A stretch of 64,000 nucleotides of DNA, from assembly GCA_018823745.1 (NCBI GenBank), contig JAHJHR010000018.1, forward strand, positions 310,001 to 374,000, given 5' to 3'. The notes under the pieces are model-generated. The model was not told the DNA's origin. It ran no database searches and worked only from the letters and a program-made list of their open reading frames with translations. Origin of the DNA: Alphaproteobacteria bacterium. Lineage in GTDB: Bacteria; Pseudomonadota; Alphaproteobacteria; Oceanibaculales; Oceanibaculaceae. Within the stretch, counting starts at the first letter, position 1. Each line of letters starts with the position of its first letter. The translations under genes and the position numbers were made by a program. Positions 10,560-18,172 of this stretch are shown here, in pieces.

Positions 10560-11024
10560 CTATTGCGCGGCGGCCAGGCCGCGCGGGGGACGCGCCAGCG
10601 GGAACGGGTCGAACCCGGCCGGCACGGTCAGCATTTCCTGCAGGGTCACCGCCGTCAGCGCGTCACGGATCGCCCGGTTCACCTTGTCCCAATTGCCGCG
10701 CATCGGGCACAGCGTCTCGACCTCGCAGCCGCCGCTGGCGCCATCGACGCAGGCGGTCAGCGCGATCGGGCCTTCCATGGCGGCGATGATGTCCGCGACC
10801 GTGATCAGAACCGCCGGACGGGCCAGGGTATAGCCGCCCGAGACGCCGCGCTGCGAGGTGATGATCTTGCCATGCGCCAGCATCTTCAGAACCTTGGAGA
10901 CGGTCGGCAGCGGCACGCCCGAATCCTGCGCCAGCTGGGCCGCCGTGCGCGACTCGGAATCGCCCTGGGCGAGCTGGCCGAGCACGACAATCGCATAATC
11001 TGTCAGCCTGTTGAGACGTATCAT
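10560..11024 (-). CDS. Rrf2-family Fe-S-sensing regulator of the SUF operon
   Basis: 154-residue Rrf2/IscR-type repressor at the head of the suf operon. A winged helix-turn-helix covers about residues 1-65, including the conserved GVSGGYTLARP wing. Cluster ligands are Cys92, Cys100 and Cys106, almost the spacing of E. coli IscR (92/98/104). The start at 11022-11024 (MIRLNRLTDYA) has AAGG upstream; a longer start adds six residues and is less typical. By family precedent it would bind a cluster when Fe-S supply is sufficient and repress its own operon. The name sufR or iscR is possible. Confidence 0.9.
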   Translation of the reverse strand: MIRLNRLTDYAIVVLGQLAQGDSESRTAAQLAQDSGVPLPTVSKVLKMLAHGKIITSQRGVSGGYTLARPAVLITVADIIAAMEGPIALTACVDGASGGCEVETLCPMRGNWDKVNRAIRDALTAVTLQEMLTVPAGFDPFPLARPPRGLAAAQ

Positions 11025-11070
11025 TGTCCTGCCTTCCGGCATCCTGAGGATGCATCCGGACCAAAGAGGA

Positions 11071-11103
11071 CCGGATTAGTACGATATAATTTGCAGTGGT
11101 CAA
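11071..11103 (-). promoter_or_regulatory. Candidate SUF operon promoter with Rrf2-type operator
   Basis: Read on the minus strand, TTGACC (11098-11103) and TACTAA (11076-11081) are separated by 16 bases, a plausible -35/-10 pair about 50 bases before the regulator start. Overlapping the -10 is an imperfect dyad GTACTAATCCGGTCC, which resembles IscR/iron-responsive Rrf2 operators of alphaproteobacteria. Position is seen directly; binding is inferred. Confidence 0.5.
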
Positions 11104-11160
11104 GCAGGAATTCAAGCGCAACAAGCACTTGCGAGCGATTATCAGGCGGTTTTGTGCCCC

Positions 11161-11952
11161 TCAGAGGCCGATGACGACCGGCGATGCCAGTTGCCGCAGC
11201 GTCTTCACCACCGCCATGCCGACCAGAGTGCTGGTCTTCGGGTTGCTCTCGCTGGGGATCAGCTCCTCGACGAAGCGGAAATTCCCGAAGGCACCCTGCG
11301 CCTCGACCTCGGCGATATGTGTCTTGATGGTGGGGTCGGCAATGATCCGCAGCTCGGTCTCGTCCAGCCCCATGCCGGCCAGGGCGACCGAGGCCGAGAT
11401 ATTGACGTTCTGCGGGTAGAGCCGCGCGCCCTCGCGCACCGGCCCCTCGAACAGCACAGTCGGCTCGACCATGGAGTTGAGATCAAACTGCTCCTCGGCG
11501 ATGGTGCCTTTCCAGGCGGTCGGGTCCTTGCGGACCGTCATGCGCACGCTGGTCAGCCCGCCCACCGCCGCCGCCGCCAGGATATCCAGCGCGCCGATGC
11601 CGGCCGAGGCGATGATCAGGCGGCTGCCCGCGCGCTCCGCCGCCTCAACGCAGCGCTCATATAGATCGGGATCGGCGGCAAAGACGCCAACCGAGGTGAC
11701 GACAAGGTCGGAACCGCTGGCCAGGGCCTTCTCGCCGTAATCGCGGATCGCCTGATGCCCTGCCCCTTCGAAGATCACGTCGAAGGCCTGGCTGAAGAAA
11801 CGCTCCGGCTCGGTCATCATGAAGGGCTCATTCTCCTTCGCCTCGCGCGACCGGCGCACCAGGACGGCCGGGATGGTGATATTCGGATCGCCCGCCAGCG
11901 CTTCGCACACCGCCTTGCCGATGGCGCCATATCCGATCATGCCCAACCGCAT
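11161..11952 (-). CDS. L-aspartate dehydrogenase
   Basis: 263-residue NAD(P)-dependent L-aspartate dehydrogenase (NadX/DUF108 type). It oxidises aspartate to iminoaspartate, which can feed quinolinate and NAD synthesis. A Rossmann motif GMIGYGAIGKAV starts at residue 4. Diagnostic stretches are SAGIGALDILAAAA and YPQNVNISASVALAGMGLDET, the latter carrying the catalytic His-equivalent region of the family. The start ATG (11950-11952) is 10 bases after the upstream gene; the frame is open further but that is shadow. nadA and nadC are not in the window, so a role in NAD synthesis is uncertain. Confidence 0.88.
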   Translation of the reverse strand: MRLGMIGYGAIGKAVCEALAGDPNITIPAVLVRRSREAKENEPFMMTEPERFFSQAFDVIFEGAGHQAIRDYGEKALASGSDLVVTSVGVFAADPDLYERCVEAAERAGSRLIIASAGIGALDILAAAAVGGLTSVRMTVRKDPTAWKGTIAEEQFDLNSMVEPTVLFEGPVREGARLYPQNVNISASVALAGMGLDETELRIIADPTIKTHIAEVEAQGAFGNFRFVEELIPSESNPKTSTLVGMAVVKTLRQLASPVVIGL

Positions 11953-11962
11953 CGCTCTCTCC

Positions 11963-12319
11963 TCAGCTTGCCTGCCGGCTTTCCAGCACGGCAATTTCCT
12001 CAGGCCCGAAACCGACCAGGCGACGATCCCCCAGATCGATGACCGGCCGCTTGATGACCGACAGATTCTCCAGGATCGCCGGCACCGGATTGGCGCCCTG
12101 CAGGATAGCCTGGGTCGCCGCATCCAGCTTGCGCCAGGTGGTGCCCTTGCGGTTCACCAGCTTCTCCGTGCCCAGTTCCTTCGCCCAGCGTTTCGCGGTG
12201 TCGGCATCCAGCCCCTGCTTCTTGAAATCATGGAAGCTGTACGCAATGCCCTGCTCTTCCAGCCAGACCCGCGCCTTCTTCACCGTACCGCAATTCGGAA
12301 TACCGTAGAGCGTGATCAT
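11963..12319 (-). CDS. ArsC/Spx-family thioredoxin-fold reductase (YffB-like)
   Basis: 118-residue protein of the ArsC/Spx superfamily. MITLYGIPNCGTVKKARVWL carries the single N-terminal Cys at position 10 with no CxxC partner, and the late KRPVIDLGDRRLVGF block is the family's cis-Pro region. This layout matches the YffB subgroup, proposed to be glutathione-dependent thiol reductases, rather than true arsenate reductase. No ars genes are near. It sits between aspartate dehydrogenase and an M14 peptidase with gaps of 10 and 15 bases, so it is probably cotranscribed. Confidence 0.85.
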   Translation of the reverse strand: MITLYGIPNCGTVKKARVWLEEQGIAYSFHDFKKQGLDADTAKRWAKELGTEKLVNRKGTTWRKLDAATQAILQGANPVPAILENLSVIKRPVIDLGDRRLVGFGPEEIAVLESRQAS

Positions 12320-12334
12320 TTCTGGCTTCCTTGG

Positions 12335-13459
12335 TTAGAGCTTGCCGGCCATCGGCAGCAGCACGTCGAGCGCCGAAGCGCCCAGGTGCCTGGCACGTTC
12401 CGGGGACCAGCCCTCCTCCGGGCGCGGCGTATCGGCAGTGTCTTTGAAGGGCTGTTCCAGCGTCATGGCGATGACGCCATGGAATTCCGCCAGATAGCCG
12501 GTCGACGTGGTCAGATTGCCCTGGCCCTTTGCCGCCACCGGATAGCCATGGGCGGTCTGGAAATCCGGGTTCAGGGCGGCATAGCGCTCCTTGAACTCCG
12601 CCAGCAGGGCCAGCATGGGTTCCGTCACCGAGGGCACGCCCTCAAAGGCGGCGATAAAATTATACGGCAGCGCTTCGTCGCCATGCACGTCCAGGCACAG
12701 CCTGATGCCGCTGTCGATCATGCGCTGGCGGACGTGAAAGACCTCCGGGCTGCGCTCCAGACTGGGGTCTTTCCATTCCCGGTTCAGATTGGCGCCGGCC
12801 GCGTTGGTGCGCAGATTGCCTCGCCGGCTGCCATCCGGGTTCATGTTCGGCACGACATACAGCACAGCCGCATCGAGCAGCGCGCGCGACACCGGGTCCG
12901 CCGGGTCGAGCAGCCGGTCGAGGAAGCCTTCGACCCACCATTCGGCCATGGTCTCGCCGGGATGCTGACGCGAGATCACCCAGAGCGCCGGGCGGCCTTC
13001 CTTAGGCTGGCCGATCCGCAGGATATCAATGTCCTGGCCGTCCAGGGTCTGGCCCGGCACATCCAGCGTGACCAGCGGCGAGGTCAAGGCACGGGCCACC
13101 AGATCGGCGTGGCGCTCCATCGAATACGGGGCGAAATAGGCGTAATAGACGGCATCGACCACCGGCATATGCTCAATGGTCATGACCTTGCCATCGAAGC
13201 GGGTCGGTACGCGGAACCAGGTCTGGCGGTCATAGGAGGCCACGGCGCTGTAATTCTCGAAGCCGCCGGGATAGGACGCCTCGCCCGCATTCTGCACCGA
13301 CAGGGTCAATGCCCGCCCCTTGCAGCCGCTGACCCGGAAATAGAACCATTGCAGGAAATCGGCCGCGTTATCCTTGCGGATACGCAGGCTGGCCGTCAGG
13401 CCGTCGATCCCGAGGATATCGATATTGCCGCCGTCAAAGGCGCTGGAGATTGCGATCAT
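12335..13459 (-). CDS. M14-family cytosolic carboxypeptidase-like metallopeptidase
   Basis: 374 residues. An N-terminal beta-sandwich domain (about 1-130, with FLQWFYFRVSG) precedes a zinc carboxypeptidase domain. Zinc ligands are in RQHPGETMAEW (HxxE) and DVHGDE, with NPDGSRRGNLRTNAAGANLN as the substrate-binding segment and LEQPF toward the end holding the catalytic Glu. This arrangement is the cytosolic carboxypeptidase (Nna1/CCP, AGBL-like) subfamily, which in eukaryotes trims glutamate from tubulin; bacterial substrates are unknown. No signal peptide is present. First gene of a three-gene minus-strand run. Confidence 0.88.
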   Translation of the reverse strand: MIAISSAFDGGNIDILGIDGLTASLRIRKDNAADFLQWFYFRVSGCKGRALTLSVQNAGEASYPGGFENYSAVASYDRQTWFRVPTRFDGKVMTIEHMPVVDAVYYAYFAPYSMERHADLVARALTSPLVTLDVPGQTLDGQDIDILRIGQPKEGRPALWVISRQHPGETMAEWWVEGFLDRLLDPADPVSRALLDAAVLYVVPNMNPDGSRRGNLRTNAAGANLNREWKDPSLERSPEVFHVRQRMIDSGIRLCLDVHGDEALPYNFIAAFEGVPSVTEPMLALLAEFKERYAALNPDFQTAHGYPVAAKGQGNLTTSTGYLAEFHGVIAMTLEQPFKDTADTPRPEEGWSPERARHLGASALDVLLPMAGKL

Positions 13460-13891
13460 ACCGCGTCAGACCTGACTGAAGATAAGGAAACCGGAAGGCC
13501 TGGAACCTACCGTCCCTCTTCCACAATGCCAATTGCGAATGCAACAGGCCCGGCCAGTTCTTCCTGAAGAGGGCGCGGGGAACGGAAGATTATTGCAAAA
13601 TGTCTCGTTCCTTTGGCAGTCTATCCCCATCTTATGGGATACCGGATAGAAATGAATCTCGATTCATGCTAGGCTTAACGCCATATCTGGTGGATATCAG
13701 CCTCAGGAATACAACAATCAGAGGCGATATCGTCGCCTGGAGGAAGTCGCTTTAACGATTCGGCAGTGATCGCCGGTGTAGAGTCCATCTTAAGGACCTT
13801 GATCGCTTCCAAGGATCGTCCTCAGAGGGGAATACCCGGATGAGGAGGAACGCCCAATACGGGATCAACAGGCGCAAAGGCATAGCAACAG
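13460..13891. other. 432-base intergenic region upstream of PHA depolymerase
   Basis: No coding region, RNA gene or strong terminator is supported here. It separates the divergent M14 peptidase and the PHA depolymerase and must hold both promoters. The stretch is less GC-rich than its neighbours around 13600-13730. I could not single out a convincing -35/-10 pair. Confidence 0.5.
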
Positions 13892-15112
13892 ATGATCTAT
13901 ACGATTTACGAGATGCAGCAGGCCGCCCTGGCCCCCATGCGCATCCTGGCTGATGCCACCCAGTCGGTCTTTCGCAATCCTTGGATACCGCTGAGCTACA
14001 CCCGCTTCGGAAAGTCGATGGCCGCCGGCGCCGAGGTTCTGGACGGCGTGATCAAGAACCGCGACAAGCCGGAATGGCGGCTGGACAGCACCGAGATCGA
14101 CGGCAAGAAGATCGCCGTCACACAGGAAGTCGCCCTGGCCCAGCCGTTTGGCGATCTGCTGCATTTCAAGCGCGACATCAAGGGCCGCAAGGACCCGCAG
14201 GTATTGCTGGTCGCGCCGATGTCGGGCCATTACGCCAGCCTGCTGCGCGGCACGGTTTCCGCCCTGCTGCCCGGCCATGACGTCTACATCACCGACTGGC
14301 ACGACGCCCGCGATGTCCCACTCTCGGCAGGGCGTTTCAACCTCGATGATTATGTCGAATATGTCTGCTCGTTCCTGCGCCATCTGGGGCCTGACACACA
14401 TGTGATCGCGGTCTGCCAGCCGGCGCCGATGGTGCTGGCGGCGGTGTCGCTGCTGGCAGCAGCCAAGGACAAGGCGCAGCCGCGGACCATGACGCTGATG
14501 GGCGGCCCGGTCGATCCCCGCGCCAACCCGACCCTGGTCACCCAGGTGGCCGAAAACCGGCCGCTCAGCTGGTTCGAATCCAATGTCGTCGACAAGGTGC
14601 CGGTCTATTACCCCGGCTCCGGCCGCCGGGTCTATCCGGGCTTCATGCAGCTCAGCGCCTTCATCTCGATGAATCCGGGCCGGCATTTCAGCGCCCATGT
14701 CGACATGTTCAAGCATCTGGTGCAGGGCGATGGCGATTCGGCCGATGCCCATCGCCGGTTCTATGATGAATACCTGACGGTGCAGGACATTTCGGCCGAT
14801 TTCTATCTCGACACGGTCGACAAGGTATTCCAGCGCCATCTGCTGCCGAAGGGCGAGCTGACCTGGCGCGACCAGAAGGTTGATCCCTCGGCGATCACCG
14901 AGACCGCGCTGCTGACCATCGAGGGCGAGCTGGACGACATCTCCGCCCCCGGCCAGACGCTTGCCGCGCATGCGCTGTGCAGCAATCTCGCCAAGTCGAA
15001 GCAGGAGCATTACCTGCAGAAGGGTGTCGGCCATTACGGCATCTTCAACGGACGGCGCTGGCGAGAGCAGATCATGCCGACGATCTCCGCCTTCATGCAC
15101 AAGCACGCCTGA
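13892..15112 (+). CDS. phaZ: intracellular polyhydroxyalkanoate depolymerase
   Basis: 406-residue PhaZ that mobilises stored PHA/PHB granules in the cytosol. The nucleophile is Cys175 in AVCQPAPM, the cysteine version of the lipase box used by intracellular n-PHB depolymerases, not the serine of extracellular ones. The catalytic Asp is in EGELDDIS and the His in GVGHYGIF. There is no signal peptide. Length is close to the Ralstonia PhaZ1 type. The start at 13892 has AAAGG rather far upstream; a start at Met8 is also possible. Monocistronic, ending at a strong hairpin. Confidence 0.9.
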   Translation: MIYTIYEMQQAALAPMRILADATQSVFRNPWIPLSYTRFGKSMAAGAEVLDGVIKNRDKPEWRLDSTEIDGKKIAVTQEVALAQPFGDLLHFKRDIKGRKDPQVLLVAPMSGHYASLLRGTVSALLPGHDVYITDWHDARDVPLSAGRFNLDDYVEYVCSFLRHLGPDTHVIAVCQPAPMVLAAVSLLAAAKDKAQPRTMTLMGGPVDPRANPTLVTQVAENRPLSWFESNVVDKVPVYYPGSGRRVYPGFMQLSAFISMNPGRHFSAHVDMFKHLVQGDGDSADAHRRFYDEYLTVQDISADFYLDTVDKVFQRHLLPKGELTWRDQKVDPSAITETALLTIEGELDDISAPGQTLAAHALCSNLAKSKQEHYLQKGVGHYGIFNGRRWREQIMPTISAFMHKHA

Positions 15113-15126
15113 GGCTATGGAGCCTC

Positions 15127-15148
15127 CCCCCGGCCTTTGTGCCGGGGG
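15127..15148. terminator. Bidirectional hairpin between phaZ and an EamA permease
   Basis: Perfect 8-base stem CCCCCGGC (15127-15134) / GCCGGGGG (15141-15148) with a 6-base loop, between two convergent genes. There is no clean T-run, so it may act as an mRNA-stabilising stem as much as a terminator. Nearly the same hairpin recurs at 21566-21585. Confidence 0.6.
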
Positions 15149-15156
15149 ATGAGTTT

Positions 15157-16101
15157 CTAACTTTTGACCCGCGCCAGGCGGGTTTCCCGGTACCAGATGA
15201 ACAGATTGCTGGCGATCACGATGACCGCGCCCATCAGCATCGTCGTACCCGGCACATCGCCCCAGAACAGATAGCCGAAGATCGTCGCCCAGAGCAGGTT
15301 GATGAAGCGGAAGGGCGCGATCAGCGCCGCTTCGGCGAAACGGTAGGCGGTGATCAGCAGGAAATGCGCCGAGGCCAGCAGCACGCTGGTGGCAGCCAGC
15401 AGCAGCACCAGATGCGTATCCAGCGCCACCCAGCCCAGCGGCCAGGTGACCAGGCCGGACAGCGTCACGCAGCCGGTCGTGACCAGCAGCGTGCCGGAGG
15501 TCGTCTCGGTCGCCATCAGCTTGCGGGTAACGATGTCGCGTATCGCACCGGTACAGGCGCCGCACAGCGGCAGCAGGACGATCCAGCCGAATTCACTCGT
15601 CATTGCGGCTTGCGGGCGGACCATCAGCAGCACGCCGGCGAAACCGATCAGCACCGCCGCCCAGCGCCGCCAGCCGACCCGCTCGCCCAGGAAAAAGGGC
15701 GCAAGCGCGGTGGTGAAAAGCGGCCCGGCGAAGCCAATGGCCACGACATCCGCCAGCGGCAGATATTTCACCGAATAGAAGAAGAAATAGGAGCCGGCAA
15801 CGACCAGCGCGCCGCGCAGCAGCTGCGCCTTCCAGCGGCCCACGCGCAGGGTGCGCCGGCCGCCGGTCAGTACTGCCAGCAGGCAGATGAAGGGGATGGC
15901 GAAGCCACCGCGCATGAACAGCGCCTCCCCTACCGGCAGGAAGGCCGACAGCCATTTCATGATGGCGTCGTTGAAGGTGATGATCGCCGTGCCGCCGACG
16001 GTCAGGCCGATGCCCTTGCCCGGCGCGGTCGAGACCGAGACCGGGCGCACCGGCGGCGCCGATTGCGCCGTTGGCGATGAGGCCGGGCTAACGGGCTCCA
16101 C
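15157..16101 (-). CDS. EamA/DMT-family permease (second of a tandem pair)
   Basis: 314-residue transporter of the drug/metabolite superfamily with about ten hydrophobic helices and two EamA repeats. Conserved stretches are AIITFNDAIMKWL, GERVGWRRWAAVLIGF in the first repeat, and RFINLLWATIFGYLFWGD in the second. I chose the GTG at 16099-16101, which has GGGGG upstream and overlaps the preceding permease by 14 bases; the longer frame upstream reads through the neighbour. It is closely similar to the adjacent 16088-16975 product, so the two arose by duplication. Substrate unknown. Confidence 0.85.
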   Translation of the reverse strand: MEPVSPASSPTAQSAPPVRPVSVSTAPGKGIGLTVGGTAIITFNDAIMKWLSAFLPVGEALFMRGGFAIPFICLLAVLTGGRRTLRVGRWKAQLLRGALVVAGSYFFFYSVKYLPLADVVAIGFAGPLFTTALAPFFLGERVGWRRWAAVLIGFAGVLLMVRPQAAMTSEFGWIVLLPLCGACTGAIRDIVTRKLMATETTSGTLLVTTGCVTLSGLVTWPLGWVALDTHLVLLLAATSVLLASAHFLLITAYRFAEAALIAPFRFINLLWATIFGYLFWGDVPGTTMLMGAVIVIASNLFIWYRETRLARVKS

Positions 16102-16975
16102 GCTTAATCCCCCGGGCCAGCTGTGCCTCGCGGTAGAAGATGAAGATGCCGCTGGCGATAACCACACCGGCACCGACCCAGTGCCAGAGATCGGGCATAT
16201 AGCCCCAGATCACGAAGCCGATGACGGCGCCCCAGATCAGCTGGGTGTATTTGAACGGCACCACAAGCCCGGCCTCGGCCAGGCGCAGGCTTTCGATCAC
16301 CATGTAATGCGCCAGCACCATGCAGCACGCCGCCAGCAGCATCAGTCCACCCTGCATCGGCGTCGGGATGATCCAGGGCGTCACCGCCGCCGTCGGCAGG
16401 CTGGTCAAAGTGACGATCACCGTTGTCACCATCAGGATCGAGGCCGATGTCTCCGTCGCGCTGATCTTGCGGGTGATGATGTCGCGCACCGCGCCGATAA
16501 AGGCGGCGATGACCGGCAGCATCGCATAGGCCAGGACGATGTTGCTGCCATCCGGGCGCACCATGATCAGCATGCCGCCAAAGCCGACCAGCACAGCCGT
16601 CCAGCGCCGCCAGCCGACCCGCTCGCCCAGCATCGGCACGGCCAGCGCCGTGACGAAGAGCGGCGCCACAAAGGACAGGCTGATCGCCGTCGCCAGCGGC
16701 AGCAGCGCCAGCGCGTAATTATAGATAAAGGCGGCCAGCCAGAACAGGAAGCCCCGCGCCAGCTGGCCGCGCCAGTCATTCACCCGCAGCGATTCCCGGC
16801 CGAACAGCCGGATCATCAGCAGGGCAACCAGCAGGATGGCGAAACAGCCGCGAATGAACATCAGCTGCCCGATGGGCACGCCGCTATTCGCGAGAAATTT
16901 CGTCACCGTGTCGTTCAGGGTGATGATCGCCGAACCGGTGATCATCAGCAGGATGCCCTTCACGGAGTCGGACAT
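16088..16975 (-). CDS. EamA/DMT-family permease (first of a tandem pair)
   Basis: 295-residue drug/metabolite superfamily transporter, about ten helices. It shares with its neighbour SAIITLNDTVTKFL, GERVGWRRWTAVLVGFGG, IRDIITRKISATET-like spacing (AVRDIITRKISATE) and the FKYTQLIWGAVIGF segment. The start at 16973-16975 (MSDSVKG) has AGGGGACAGG before it; a start 36 bases upstream at 17011 is possible. Located immediately after a serine hydrolase and amidohydrolase on the same strand, suggesting uptake or export of their substrate or product. Confidence 0.87.
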   Translation of the reverse strand: MSDSVKGILLMITGSAIITLNDTVTKFLANSGVPIGQLMFIRGCFAILLVALLMIRLFGRESLRVNDWRGQLARGFLFWLAAFIYNYALALLPLATAISLSFVAPLFVTALAVPMLGERVGWRRWTAVLVGFGGMLIMVRPDGSNIVLAYAMLPVIAAFIGAVRDIITRKISATETSASILMVTTVIVTLTSLPTAAVTPWIIPTPMQGGLMLLAACCMVLAHYMVIESLRLAEAGLVVPFKYTQLIWGAVIGFVIWGYMPDLWHWVGAGVVIASGIFIFYREAQLARGIKRGAR

Positions 16976-17017
16976 CCTGTCCCCTTGGCCCCCCGCATTC
17001 ATGGCATTCATGATCGG

Positions 17018-18127
17018 TTACTTGAGTGCCGCCATCACCTTCTTGCAGAAGCCGTCGAAACCCGGCTTGCCGATCCAGCGCACCACGGCGACCAGATCAT
17101 GCGCCGGGTCCATCCAGATGATCGAATTGCCGGCGCCGACGGCGAAGAAGCTGGTCTCCGGCGCGCTGGGATACTGCTTACGATCCGTGTTCAGCCACCA
17201 CATATAGCCATAGATCGGCTGCAGGTCGCAGGGTTGCAGTGAGGCCTCGATCCAGCTTTCCGGCAGAATTTCCGTGCCGTTCCATTTGCCCTTATTGGCC
17301 ATCAACAGGCCGACCCTTGCATGGTCGCGCGAGCCGATCATCATGCCGCCGCCCCAATGGCCGCCGCCGGAGACGGACTGCACCTGCTTGCCGCCGATCT
17401 CGACATAGGAATTGCGGTAGCCATGCCATTCCCAGTCCTGCGAGGCGCCGATCGGGTCCATCACCTCGCGCTTCAGCACGGCAGGCAGCCCCTCGCCGAG
17501 CACGCGCAGCAGGGCCAGTGACAGCCGGTTCACACGGATATCGTTATATTCCCAGAAACTGCCGGGCTTCTGCAGGTCGCGATGGGTGCCCTTCTTGGAA
17601 TTGGCGCCCTCGCTGGTCAGGTCGCGGTGGCGGTCCAGCAGATCCGGCTTGTCCCACAACGTGCCTTCCCATTCGCTGGTCTGCTGCAGCAGATGATGCC
17701 AGGTGATGTCGCGGTTCTGCTCGGAGTCGAAGCCGCCATCCTTCACCAGCTCGCGGATCGGGGCGTGGATGTCCTTGATCAGCCCCTTCTTGATCGCGAG
17801 GCCTGCACAGATAGAGAGATAGCTCTTGGAGACCGAGAAGGTCATGTCGGCGCGGTTGGTGTCGCCCCATTCGGCGACGATGCGCCCACCCTTCAGGATC
17901 AGGCCGTTCGGCCCCGTGCGCTCGCGTACCGGCCCAAGGATCTCGTTATAGGGCGGCGGCTCGAAATGGCCTTCAGTCAGCACCTTCATGATGTCGCGGT
18001 CCCAGCCGGTCTCATGCGAGATGGCGTGGTCGATGGCAGACTGAAGGGTTGCGGGATCGAAACCGGCAGCTTCCGGCTCCTGCCGTTCCCAATCGGAACC
18101 GGCAGCCGGGAAATAGGTGTTGGTCAT
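17018..18127 (-). CDS. beta-lactamase-related serine hydrolase
   Basis: 369-residue member of the penicillin-binding-protein/class C beta-lactamase fold. The catalytic Ser-x-x-Lys is in TFSVSKSYL, the Tyr-x-Asn-type motif is YNDIR, and a third-motif-like region is SGGGHWGGGMM. There is no signal peptide, so a cytoplasmic esterase, amidase or aminopeptidase role is more likely than antibiotic resistance. It lies 45 bases after an amidohydrolase on the same strand and just before two permeases. The substrate cannot be named. Confidence 0.83.
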   Translation of the reverse strand: MTNTYFPAAGSDWERQEPEAAGFDPATLQSAIDHAISHETGWDRDIMKVLTEGHFEPPPYNEILGPVRERTGPNGLILKGGRIVAEWGDTNRADMTFSVSKSYLSICAGLAIKKGLIKDIHAPIRELVKDGGFDSEQNRDITWHHLLQQTSEWEGTLWDKPDLLDRHRDLTSEGANSKKGTHRDLQKPGSFWEYNDIRVNRLSLALLRVLGEGLPAVLKREVMDPIGASQDWEWHGYRNSYVEIGGKQVQSVSGGGHWGGGMMIGSRDHARVGLLMANKGKWNGTEILPESWIEASLQPCDLQPIYGYMWWLNTDRKQYPSAPETSFFAVGAGNSIIWMDPAHDLVAVVRWIGKPGFDGFCKKVMAALK

Positions 18128-18172
18128 GGTTTTGGGCGTTTCTTTTTTTGAAGGGTGAGTGACGATTCAGAC

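Noticed and set aside
13460..13891. Unannotated small gene or tRNA in the 432-base gap
   Set aside because: No cloverleaf-like stems, and the short frames lack ribosome sites or plausible composition.
17018..18127. Antibiotic-resistance beta-lactamase
   Set aside because: No signal peptide and weak third motif; it is more like a cytoplasmic serine hydrolase of the same fold.
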